Made by a program: the position numbers and the translations under genes. 10,042 nucleotides of DNA from Bacteroidota bacterium (GTDB taxonomy: Bacteria > Bacteroidota > Bacteroidia > Flavobacteriales > Weeksellaceae). Shown here in pieces: positions 1 through 5,840 of this stretch; the first letter of the stretch is position 1, and each line of letters starts with the position of its first letter. Under the pieces are notes generated by a model, which was given only the letters and a program-made list of their open reading frames with translations, did no database searches and was not told the DNA's origin. The stretch spans positions 1 through 10,042 of the forward strand of contig JAEWOM010000080.1 of assembly GCA_023399675.1 (NCBI GenBank), written 5' to 3'.

Positions 1-1
1 A

Positions 2-211
2 GTACAGAGATTCCTTTCTCAGCCTTTCCACGTAGCGGAGCAGTTTACAGGTATTCCGGGAGCTTTGGTAGACATCAAAGATACTATCAATGGATTTAAC
101 ATGATTATCGACGGTGAACTGGATCAGTATCCGGAAGCAGCTTTCAACCTGAAAGGAACCATCGAAGAAGCGATCGAGCACGGACAGAAAATGCTTGGTG
201 AAAACGCGTAA
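2..211 (+). CDS. atpD: ATP synthase F1 subunit beta, C-terminal end (partial)
   Basis: This is the last 69 codons of the catalytic beta subunit of F1Fo-ATP synthase. The frame opens at base 2 and ends at a TAA at 209-211. The peptide starts [17 protein letters not shown], the highly conserved stretch in the C-terminal helical domain of AtpD, and continues with a segment typical of the end of the protein ([13 protein letters not shown], then DELDQ-like [11 protein letters not shown]). The catalytic Walker A and B parts lie upstream, outside the window. The protein works on the cytoplasmic face of the inner membrane in the alpha3beta3 hexamer, making ATP from ADP and phosphate. It is followed by atpC after 75 bases, as usual in Bacteroidota. 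Identification is near certain; only the 5' part is missing because of the window edge. Confidence 0.97.
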   Translation, partial: VQRFLSQPFHVAEQFTGIPGALVDIKDTINGFNMIIDGELDQYPEAAFNLKGTIEEAIEHGQKMLGENA

Positions 212-286
212 ATAGAAAATAGAATAAAGAAAAAAGAGTAAATAATTCTCTTTTTTCTTTTCTCTTTACTCTTTAAGTCTAAAAAT
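212..286 (+). promoter_or_regulatory. atpD-atpC spacer with two mutually exclusive AT-rich hairpins
   Basis: The spacer is almost pure A/T with purine and pyrimidine tracts. Bases 226-238 (aaagaaaaaagag) are a perfect 13-base inverted repeat of 248-260, with a 9-base loop. Bases 233-242 (aaagagtaaa) are also a perfect 10-base inverted repeat of 265-274. Both pairings use 233-238, so they cannot form together. The second one ends 12 bases before the atpC start. This is directly visible. A role in mRNA processing or in setting the beta to epsilon ratio is an inference; low-complexity tracts can also give such pairing by chance. Confidence 0.5.
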
Positions 287-568
287 ATGAACATAAAAAT
301 TCTAACTCCTGAAAGTGTGATTTTTGAAGGTGAAGTAAAGTCAGTACTGCTTCCCGGAAAAAACGGTGATTTCCATATTAAGAAAGACCACGCAGCTATC
401 GTTGCATCACTCGTGAACGGAAAGATCAAATTATTTACGGATCAGATTGATGAGCAGTACGAATCGAAATTTGTACGCGAAAAAGAAAGAGAAAGTATCT
501 TTTCATTCAAAGTAAGAAGTGGAGTCATTGAATTCAACCACAACAAAGGTATCATTCTCGCTGAATGA
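287..568 (+). CDS. atpC: ATP synthase F1 subunit epsilon (short form)
   Basis: The 93-residue product matches the N-terminal beta-sandwich domain of the epsilon subunit: MNIKILTPESVIFEGEVKSVLLPGKNGDFHIKKDHAAIVASL carries the usual start, the LPG(x)nGDF turn and the H-A-A/P-I strand. Epsilon sits on the central stalk and couples Fo rotation to the F1 head. Proteobacterial epsilon is about 135-140 residues because it has a C-terminal pair of helices that can brake ATP hydrolysis. Those helices are absent here; the protein stops shortly after the sandwich. This short form is normal for flavobacteria, so it is not a truncation. The start at 287 is the only ATG that keeps the first strand. Upstream there is only an A-rich leader with no Shine-Dalgarno motif. 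It is the last gene before a strong terminator. Confidence 0.95.
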   Translation: MNIKILTPESVIFEGEVKSVLLPGKNGDFHIKKDHAAIVASLVNGKIKLFTDQIDEQYESKFVREKERESIFSFKVRSGVIEFNHNKGIILAE

Positions 569-590
569 ACTCCAGATGAACAGTAACAGA

Positions 591-621
591 AAAGCCCTGC
601 AACGATTTGCAGGGCTTTTTT
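591..621 (+). terminator. Rho-independent terminator between convergent transcripts
   Basis: Bases 591-602 pair perfectly with 607-618 (core GCCCTGC / GCAGGGC), leaving a CGAT tetraloop. A run of six T follows on the + strand (616-621), so it ends the atpD-atpC transcript 22 bases after the atpC stop. On the - strand the stem is followed by only four T, so it may also stop the eight-gene cluster, whose last stop codon is at 638-640, but less efficiently. Confidence 0.9.
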
Positions 622-637
622 GATGATCATATCCAAA

Positions 638-1822
638 TTAATCTTCAGCAAAAAATGCCGTGGACCCACCGATCCAAATCGCATCTTTGGTATTGAAATC
701 TACATTAACCATCGCTACTTTCGTCATACGAACCAAATGCTCCATCAGTTCCGGTCTGTCCTGATCTTCCTGCCAGATATATAGCAGGCGGATTTCTGAT
801 TTGGAAAAATCGCCGTTGATATCCCTAAACAGGGGTGCATACGTTACCTTTTTCTGTAATATATAATTGCTGCGGTCTTCTATTGCTTCAAAATCTTCCC
901 TGGTAGGATTCAGGTTTACGCCGGCACCTGCAAATGAAAATAACGGTTTCAGAACGTAATCTGCCGGATTTTCATCCGCCGGGAAATCATCGAGAAAATA
1001 ACTTTTCGGCACGAACTCATGGTTGAGTTTCGGCAGAATGAATTTCGATATTTTAAAGAACCAGTTCGGATGTGTTATCCATTTAACATCGAGATCTTCC
1101 CGGAAATCAAATCCCGGAACGAAATTCTGTACTGCATCGAGTTCATCAAAAATAACGCGATTATAAATTCTTTTTATCTCGGTTTTTGTACCGTTGTTGT
1201 CGTAATACAGTTTGCGTCCTTCCTGCATGACTTCTGACAGACAGACCGGTTTTACGCCGAGCTTCTGTTCAATGATATAAAAATCGATATTGGTTTTCTG
1301 TTCGTGCGGACGGATCTCCAGCAGAATTACATTCTCCGGCTTTTCATCTCCGACAATCAGTTTTCTGAGCTTCTCATAATAATCGGCATCTGAAATTTTC
1401 GGTTTCAGGGCATCCAGAAAAGGATACACTTCGCACAACGTATTCTGAAGTTCTTTCTGGAAACCGTAAAGCGTGGGGAATGCCTGAAGCTCAATGAGTT
1501 GTGGTACCACATTGCCGTTTTCATCCTGACAGATTCCGAAATCGATCGTGAAGAAGTGAGGCTGTTTTGTGTCTTTAGGAACATTGTATCGGACCGGAAT
1601 CGCTTCAGAAAGATCTGCATCTCTCATCTCTTTAATCTGCGTGATGATGCTTTCACATGCACCGTACAGATTTTTCTGAAATTCTTTTGTCAGGAATACC
1701 GGACTTTCAGAAACCCGAAAAAGAGGACGCGTACGGCCTTTTTTCTGCAGAATTTTAAGGACAGTGGCATATTTTTCTGCGGAAAATTCAGCATTGAATC
1801 TATCTCTGTATTGTGAAATCAT
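638..1822 (-). CDS. Putative circularly permuted ATP-grasp ligase (uncharacterised, 394 aa)
   Basis: Function unknown; probably an ATP-dependent carboxylate-amine ligase. The C-terminal half has an ATP-grasp-like lysine and glycine-rich loop, YVLKPLFSFAGAGV, with Lys292 and a loop near 297-301. It is preceded by WFFKISKFILPKL (255-266), which resembles the segment before the ATP-binding lysine in glutathionylspermidine synthase-type enzymes. The likely acidic metal ligands come early instead of late: TIDFGIC (Asp94) and LIELQAFPTLYGFQ (Glu111, Gln113). That order is what a circularly permuted ATP-grasp fold shows. IYNRVIFDEL (219-228), Arg345 in RLLYIW and WIGGS (383-387) are further likely conserved blocks. 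There is no signal peptide or membrane helix. It is the last gene of the cluster, 143 bases after the amidotransferase-like gene. Family placement is inferred from motifs seen by eye; I am fairly sure of ATP-grasp relatedness and unsure of the exact subfamily. Confidence 0.7.
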   Translation of the reverse strand: MISQYRDRFNAEFSAEKYATVLKILQKKGRTRPLFRVSESPVFLTKEFQKNLYGACESIITQIKEMRDADLSEAIPVRYNVPKDTKQPHFFTIDFGICQDENGNVVPQLIELQAFPTLYGFQKELQNTLCEVYPFLDALKPKISDADYYEKLRKLIVGDEKPENVILLEIRPHEQKTNIDFYIIEQKLGVKPVCLSEVMQEGRKLYYDNNGTKTEIKRIYNRVIFDELDAVQNFVPGFDFREDLDVKWITHPNWFFKISKFILPKLNHEFVPKSYFLDDFPADENPADYVLKPLFSFAGAGVNLNPTREDFEAIEDRSNYILQKKVTYAPLFRDINGDFSKSEIRLLYIWQEDQDRPELMEHLVRMTKVAMVNVDFNTKDAIWIGGSTAFFAED

Positions 1823-1965
1823 GTGTAGTTTTTTTAATTAGATATGAGATCGGTAGCCGGGTATTTCAGTGGTTAAGTGATGTGCTGTTCAGCAAAATCT
1901 TAATCAACTGAATACCAATATTTAAAGTTTCCGGAAATTTTAATCAGCTTACCGTAATCTGTGAT
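1823..1965 (-). promoter_or_regulatory. Intergenic region with a long imperfect hairpin
   Basis: This 143-base gap lies between the amidotransferase-like gene and the last ligase gene. Bases 1860-1877 (GGTATTTCAGTGGTTAAG) pair with 1899-1916 (CTTAATCAACTGAATACC) over about 15 base pairs, with a single-base bulge on each side and one mismatch. Inside the loop, 1883-1887 (TGCTG) pairs with 1890-1894 (CAGCA). A 10-base palindrome, TTTCCGGAAA, sits at 1928-1937. Another short inverted repeat (1959-1965 CTGTGAT with 1973-1979 ATCACAG) surrounds the stop codon of the upstream gene. No T tract follows the long stem in the reading direction, so it is not a standard terminator. I found no clear promoter of the flavobacterial TTG/TAnnTTTG type here. 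Confidence 0.55.
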
Positions 1966-2796
1966 TTATGCCATCACAGCTGCTCTGGCAACCTGTTCAC
2001 CGGCATGCTGCAGAAATCTTGGTAAAATCTGTGCCTGCGTCAGAACAATTTTGTCTTCATCATTCAGGCGGTCAATGGTTTCCAGGTATTTGGCAAGCCC
2101 GTAATTTTCGATCATCGCATTACGGTATTTTTCATCTTCAAGATTCTTCATCATCCCTTCCGGATCTGCTTCAGGATGAAACTGCGTACCGAAAATTTCG
2201 TCTGAAAAGCGAATCGCCATAACAGCTCTTTCCAGGTGAATATGCGGTCTCATTTTTTCCAGTGCTACGATCTTCATTCCCAACTGATCAAGTGTTTGCT
2301 GATTCGGTTCGATGAACTGATACGCTCTGGAATCAACACCGAAAAACGGCTCAGGAAGATTCTTCAACAGAAAATCCTGTTCACCAACTTCAGTTTTGTG
2401 AATTGGCATTACACCAAAGGAATACGATTTACGCTTGCAGATATTTCCGAGCTTCCAGTGAATGCACGCCCACTGAAAGGAGTGGCAGACAAGGAAGAGA
2501 AATTTTTTGTTTTCAGAAGTTTTATTATGTTCGTAAATGCCGTCCAGAAATTCAGCAAATCTGGGTTCCCATTCGTATCCTTCGCGATGCGGATTTCCAG
2601 GACCTCCCGAAGAAATGAAAATATCGAAATCTTCAATATTCGGCATCTGATTCTTAAACCGCACATCAAAAATCCTGATTTCAACAGTATCATCGCTCTC
2701 TTCCTGAAAAACCTGAGAAATTTCAGTAATGTTACGCATCCCCTGGTTGAGATGGTTATTATTCATGTCCAGCAGCGCGAGTCGGATTTTCTTCAT
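1966..2796 (-). CDS. Class I glutamine amidotransferase-like protein (276 aa)
   Basis: A stand-alone GATase type 1 domain, which in this family hydrolyses the gamma-amide of glutamine or a gamma-glutamyl bond. FISSGGPGNP (60-69) is the oxyanion-side loop of the fold. The nucleophile is most likely Cys104 in FLVCHSFQ, and GTQFHPEAD gives His207 and Glu209, so the Cys-His-Glu triad is complete. The elbow differs from the usual G-x-C-x-G-x-Q: neither flanking glycine is present. The C-terminal 60 residues after the triad are an extra helical tail. No synthetase domain is fused, so any ammonia acceptor must be a neighbour, or the enzyme may act as an amidase. It lies 50 bases after the GCS2-type ligase gene, which fits a joint role in glutamine or gamma-glutamyl chemistry. 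The start at 2796 gives the expected first strand, KKIRLALLDMNN. Domain call is firm; the substrate is unknown. Confidence 0.85.
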   Translation of the reverse strand: MKKIRLALLDMNNNHLNQGMRNITEISQVFQEESDDTVEIRIFDVRFKNQMPNIEDFDIFISSGGPGNPHREGYEWEPRFAEFLDGIYEHNKTSENKKFLFLVCHSFQWACIHWKLGNICKRKSYSFGVMPIHKTEVGEQDFLLKNLPEPFFGVDSRAYQFIEPNQQTLDQLGMKIVALEKMRPHIHLERAVMAIRFSDEIFGTQFHPEADPEGMMKNLEDEKYRNAMIENYGLAKYLETIDRLNDEDKIVLTQAQILPRFLQHAGEQVARAAVMA

Positions 2797-2822
2797 AATC
2801 AGCTTTGAAAAAATTGCAAACG

Positions 2823-2830
2823 CAAAATTA
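2823..2830 (-). promoter_or_regulatory. Possible flavobacterial -7 element before the amidotransferase-like gene
   Basis: On the - strand these bases read TAATTTTG, a perfect match to the Bacteroidota -7 consensus TAnnTTTG. The expected transcription start would be near 2816, giving a leader of about 20 bases to the ATG at 2796. However, I see no TTG at the expected -33 distance (19-21 bases further upstream), so this is only a candidate internal promoter. Confidence 0.3.
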
Positions 2831-2846
2831 CGAATTTCAACTTAAA

Positions 2847-3983
2847 TCATTCGTTGAAGTGTGTTATGCCATACTCTGTTTCAGCGATCATATAATCAAC
2901 CACCGCCTTCAGATCGTTGGTTTCTTCATAAACACGCAGTTGTCTGTCGGCACCGGTTCCGCGCTCCAGCATCGTCCATACATAATTTATTTCTTCCCGA
3001 CTGCCAAGTTCATCCACAACATCATCGATAAAAATCAAAAGCTCTTCCAGTAACTGACGATACGGAACACTTTCCTCTTTACCGAAATCAATGAGATTGG
3101 CGTTGATTCCGTCTTTGGATGCACGCCATTTATTTTCATTTATTAATAGTCTGCGGTAGCTTCTGAAGGTAAGATTCTGCTGATGCAGTCTGTAAATTTT
3201 AGCCGTCAGTGCCTGCATTATTGCTGCAAGACAAACCGTTTCATCGATTCTGAGCGGCATATCGCAGATACGGAATTCGATGGTCGGGTAAAATGGATGC
3301 ACACGCAGATCCCACCAGATTTTTTTCGCATTGTCGATGGTTCCGGTTTTGATCAGGACATTGATATATTCATCGAATTCAGAAACGCTGTTAAAATAGC
3401 TCGGAATCCCGGTACGTGGAAATTTAACAAAAACTTCCTGACGGTACGATTTGAAACCTGTTTTTCTGCCAATCCAAAATGGAGAATTGGTAGATAATGC
3501 ATAAATATGCGGCAGAAAATAACGCATCACATTCTGAATACGCACGCCTTCTTCGCGGTTTGGAATTCCGATGTGAACGTGAAGTCCGAAAATCAGATTT
3601 CCCCGCGCAACATCGCCCATATCATCTACAATTTTATCGTAGCGGTCTGCAGCGGTGATTTTGCTGGTTTTCCAGTGAGAAAAAGGATGGGTTCCGCCAC
3701 CTGAAACCCGTAAACCCTGTTCATGAGAAATAGCAATGAGTTTCTGGCGAAGCATGTAAAGTTCTTCTTTAGCCTGCTTGATATTCTGGCAGATTCCGGT
3801 TTCCATTTCGATGACGCTTTCATGCATCTCATGTTTCAGATGCTCTTCCAAGGTTGCTTTGCCCCCTTCAATAATTTTCGAGACGTGGGAAACAAGATCG
3901 CGGCTTTCCGCATCAATAATCTGGTATTCTTCCTCTACCCCAATGGTAAATGTATGCATAATGTTGTGTTTTTGTAGGTTCAT
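2847..3983 (-). CDS. Carboxylate-amine ligase, YbdK / GCS2 family (glutamate-cysteine ligase-like)
   Basis: The protein belongs to the glutamine-synthetase-fold ligases related to plant-type glutamate-cysteine ligase and Escherichia coli YbdK. They activate a carboxylate with ATP and join it to an amine. Visible family blocks: FTIGVEEEYQ (12-21, metal-binding glutamates), VIEMETGIC (57-65), GGGTHPF (95-101), LHVHIGI (134-140), TNSPFW (165-170), and TIEFRICD (234-241). At 378 residues the length is normal and no key motif is missing. Two starts are possible. The first ATG (3983) adds eight residues. The ATG at 3957-3959 gives MHTFTIGVEEE, closer to how family members usually begin, and I favour it because a hairpin ends right before the first ATG. 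The true substrate pair cannot be read from sequence; many family members are not glutathione enzymes. Confidence 0.93.
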   Translation of the reverse strand: MNLQKHNIMHTFTIGVEEEYQIIDAESRDLVSHVSKIIEGGKATLEEHLKHEMHESVIEMETGICQNIKQAKEELYMLRQKLIAISHEQGLRVSGGGTHPFSHWKTSKITAADRYDKIVDDMGDVARGNLIFGLHVHIGIPNREEGVRIQNVMRYFLPHIYALSTNSPFWIGRKTGFKSYRQEVFVKFPRTGIPSYFNSVSEFDEYINVLIKTGTIDNAKKIWWDLRVHPFYPTIEFRICDMPLRIDETVCLAAIMQALTAKIYRLHQQNLTFRSYRRLLINENKWRASKDGINANLIDFGKEESVPYRQLLEELLIFIDDVVDELGSREEINYVWTMLERGTGADRQLRVYEETNDLKAVVDYMIAETEYGITHFNE

Positions 3984-3986
3984 CTG

Positions 3987-4026
3987 AAATCTGCCGGCAG
4001 TTCAGTTCTCTGTCTGCCGGCGATTT
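3987..4026 (-). promoter_or_regulatory. GC-rich hairpin before the GCS2-type ligase gene
   Basis: Bases 3987-4000 pair with 4014-4026 over 13 base pairs with one bulged base (3992) and a 13-base loop; the core is CTGCCGGC on both arms. The stem stands out in an AT-rich spacer of 55 bases. In the reading direction it begins 12 bases after the stop of the 317-residue ATP-grasp gene and ends three bases before the first ATG (3983) of the next gene. No T tract follows, so a full terminator is unlikely. It may protect or process the mRNA, or hide the upstream start codon. Confidence 0.6.
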
Positions 4027-4038
4027 GCAGATAAGCGG

Positions 4039-4992
4039 TTATTTCAAACCATCGGTAACAAAGTTACCCCATGAAATATTGGTTTTGCCCGGTTTGTGTT
4101 CTTTTGCTTTTTCAATTGCGAGTTTAGCAGCATGCTCGATGATCCACTGGAAATTTTCTTCCCCGACTGAGTTTCTGTCGGCATCCGGTGCCGGATTACA
4201 GAAATCGATTGCGTACGGAATTCCGTCGCGCACCGCAAATTCCACCGTATTGAAGTCATAGCCCAGGGCTTCATTCATCTTGATGGTGTAGTCCTTAATC
4301 GTTTTCAGCAGTTTTTCTCTTTCTGCACCCTGTGTTTTATGCTCCGTAGCATAGCGCAGATGATGCGGATTCCTGGGCTCGTACGGCATGATGTGAACAT
4401 ATTTTTTTCCGAGACAGTAAACGCGGTAATAATCTTCGAATACGATTTCTTCCTGAACCATCATCACCAGTTCTTCGGTTTCGCTTAGTTTGTTCCACAG
4501 ATCTTCAGGGCTTGTACACTGGTAAACATTTCTCCAGCCGCCGCCGTCGTGCGGTTTCATGTAGCATGGAAAGCCTACATAATCAAAAATGTATTCCCAA
4601 TCCAGTGGAAATTCCATGTTTCTGAATGACGTTTCCTGCGTATTTGCAGGACGCTGATGCGAAGGAAGCAACACGGTTTTCGGCAGTGGAATTCCGATTT
4701 TGCTCATCAGGCAATTGTTGAAGAATTTTTCATCAGCACTCCACCAGAAGGGATTGTTGATAACATACGTTCCGCAGCAGGCTGCGTTTTTCAGGTATGC
4801 ACGGTAAAAAGGGACATCCTGTGAAATACGGTCGATGATCACCGCATATCCATAATCTGCTCCCTGCTCCAGCTTGTCTATTTTTACAGGTTCTGCAATC
4901 ACTTCACCTTTTCCAAGTTCGTTAACTTTGTTGATGAATTCCCACGGAAATGTGTCTTCCATCCCGAACAGAATACCTACTTTCTTTGCCAT
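4039..4992 (-). CDS. ATP-grasp ligase (317 aa, uncharacterised)
   Basis: A complete, cytoplasmic ATP-grasp enzyme of the D-Ala-D-Ala ligase/RimK type of layout, expected to form an amide bond through an acyl-phosphate. Residues 1-80 form the pre-ATP-grasp Rossmann-like domain (AKKVGILFGMEDTFP start, VINNPFWWSADEKF at 77-90). FPCYMKPHDGGGWRNV (141-155) holds the ATP-binding Lys146 and the glycine-rich loop. MVQEEIVFEDYYRVYCLGKK (178-197) is the hinge and Arg-containing strand. The metal site is Glu251 in NTVEFAV and the pair Asp263/Asn266 in AIDFCNPAPD. The acceptor substrate is unknown. It follows the esterase gene by 41 bases with an A-rich leader typical of flavobacterial translation starts, so the two are probably co-transcribed. 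ATP-grasp identity is clear; the subfamily name and product are not. Confidence 0.88.
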   Translation of the reverse strand: MAKKVGILFGMEDTFPWEFINKVNELGKGEVIAEPVKIDKLEQGADYGYAVIIDRISQDVPFYRAYLKNAACCGTYVINNPFWWSADEKFFNNCLMSKIGIPLPKTVLLPSHQRPANTQETSFRNMEFPLDWEYIFDYVGFPCYMKPHDGGGWRNVYQCTSPEDLWNKLSETEELVMMVQEEIVFEDYYRVYCLGKKYVHIMPYEPRNPHHLRYATEHKTQGAEREKLLKTIKDYTIKMNEALGYDFNTVEFAVRDGIPYAIDFCNPAPDADRNSVGEENFQWIIEHAAKLAIEKAKEHKPGKTNISWGNFVTDGLK

Positions 4993-5033
4993 ATTATTTG
5001 ATTTTTAAATGTTTGTTATTGATTTGTGTTTTT

Positions 5034-5747
5034 CTATGAAAAAAATCTTCCGATGAACATGGGGAACACCATTCGCCAGAGCGGCCAGTCGTGGCTGATC
5101 CATTTTTGCTCATCGTACCAGTGATTAATTCCTTTTGCTCCCAGAATTCCGGCCATTTCTTTTGTCTGATCCAGACATATATCCTGGTCGGAAGTGCTAA
5201 GGACGATATGCATATGTTTGTATTTCCATCCGGTATCGTTCGGTACAAATTCTCTCGGACAGTTGAAATAGACATGGTCGTCGCTGTATCCGTCCATAAA
5301 ATTTCTGATGGTGAATGCTCCACTCAGACAAAACATGTGCGATACCAGATCCGGAAATCTGAAAGCCAGGTTTGCAGCATGATATCCGCCAAAACTGGCA
5401 CCTGCAACGGCTACGCGGTGTGTTCTGTGCATGCGCTGGATAAACGGAATGAATTCCTGCACCAAAAACTGAATCCATAGTTCGTAATTCCGGATTCTTT
5501 GGGAAGGATGGATATTTTTATCGTACAGACTCAGCTTGTCAATTGTCTGGATATTATACAGTTTTACCTTGCCCTGATCAACAAACCAACTGATGCTTTC
5601 GTTGAGTTTGAAATCATGGTTTTGGGTGTAATTTCCCTGTGAAGTAGGAAACATCAATACAGGATATCCGTAATGACCTGTCACTTCAACCGGAACGTTC
5701 ATACCCAGAATATGGGAGTAATAATCCGTGTGCTTTACCTGAGGCAT
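5034..5747 (-). CDS. Alpha/beta-hydrolase esterase (237 aa)
   Basis: A compact serine hydrolase of the esterase D-like group. The nucleophile elbow is VAGASFGGYHAA with Ser118. Catalytic His219 is expected in ISHDWPLW (217-224), and the acid is Asp187 or Asp189 in STSDQDICLD. The N-terminal strand YPVLMFPTSQGNYTQ (28-42) supplies the oxyanion region. There is no signal peptide, so it should act in the cytoplasm. Its place between two ATP-grasp genes suggests it releases, transfers or proofreads an ester or thioester intermediate, or acts on the finished product; that part is inference. It ends 41 bases before the 317-residue ligase gene and begins 93 bases after the 403-residue ligase gene. 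The family and triad are clear; the substrate is not. Confidence 0.87.
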   Translation of the reverse strand: MPQVKHTDYYSHILGMNVPVEVTGHYGYPVLMFPTSQGNYTQNHDFKLNESISWFVDQGKVKLYNIQTIDKLSLYDKNIHPSQRIRNYELWIQFLVQEFIPFIQRMHRTHRVAVAGASFGGYHAANLAFRFPDLVSHMFCLSGAFTIRNFMDGYSDDHVYFNCPREFVPNDTGWKYKHMHIVLSTSDQDICLDQTKEMAGILGAKGINHWYDEQKWISHDWPLWRMVFPMFIGRFFS

Positions 5748-5840
5748 ATTTAGTATTTTATCTTACCGGAATGATAACTGAAAACCGTTAGCTAAAGTTA
5801 CGTAATTCCAGTTTATTATGATGTGAATAATTTTATGATC
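5748..5840 (-). other. Intergenic spacer, weak inverted repeat only
   Basis: This 93-base AT-rich gap separates the 403-residue ligase gene from the esterase gene. The best structure pairs 5768-5772 (GGAAT) with 5805-5809 (ATTCC) and 5775-5779 (TAACT) with 5796-5800 (AGTTA), with an internal loop. I see no convincing promoter or terminator; TAACTTTA on the - strand comes near the -7 consensus but has no -33 partner. Confidence 0.4.

Noticed and set aside
287..568. AtpC as a truncated or frameshifted gene
   Set aside because: The 93-residue form without C-terminal helices is the usual flavobacterial form, and the stop is followed directly by a good terminator.
2236..2808. A 190-codon + strand open frame opposite the amidotransferase-like gene
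   Set aside because: It lies antisense to a gene with a clear GATase triad; its translation has no recognisable motif and looks like an antisense shadow.
2847..3983. Calling the GCS2-type protein a true glutamate-cysteine ligase in glutathione synthesis
   Set aside because: Motifs fit the broad YbdK/GCS2 family, but nothing shows cysteine specificity, and the surrounding genes are not a standard glutathione pathway.
5091..5480. A 129-codon + strand open frame opposite the small esterase gene
   Set aside because: Fully inside a gene with an intact catalytic triad on the other strand; no independent support.
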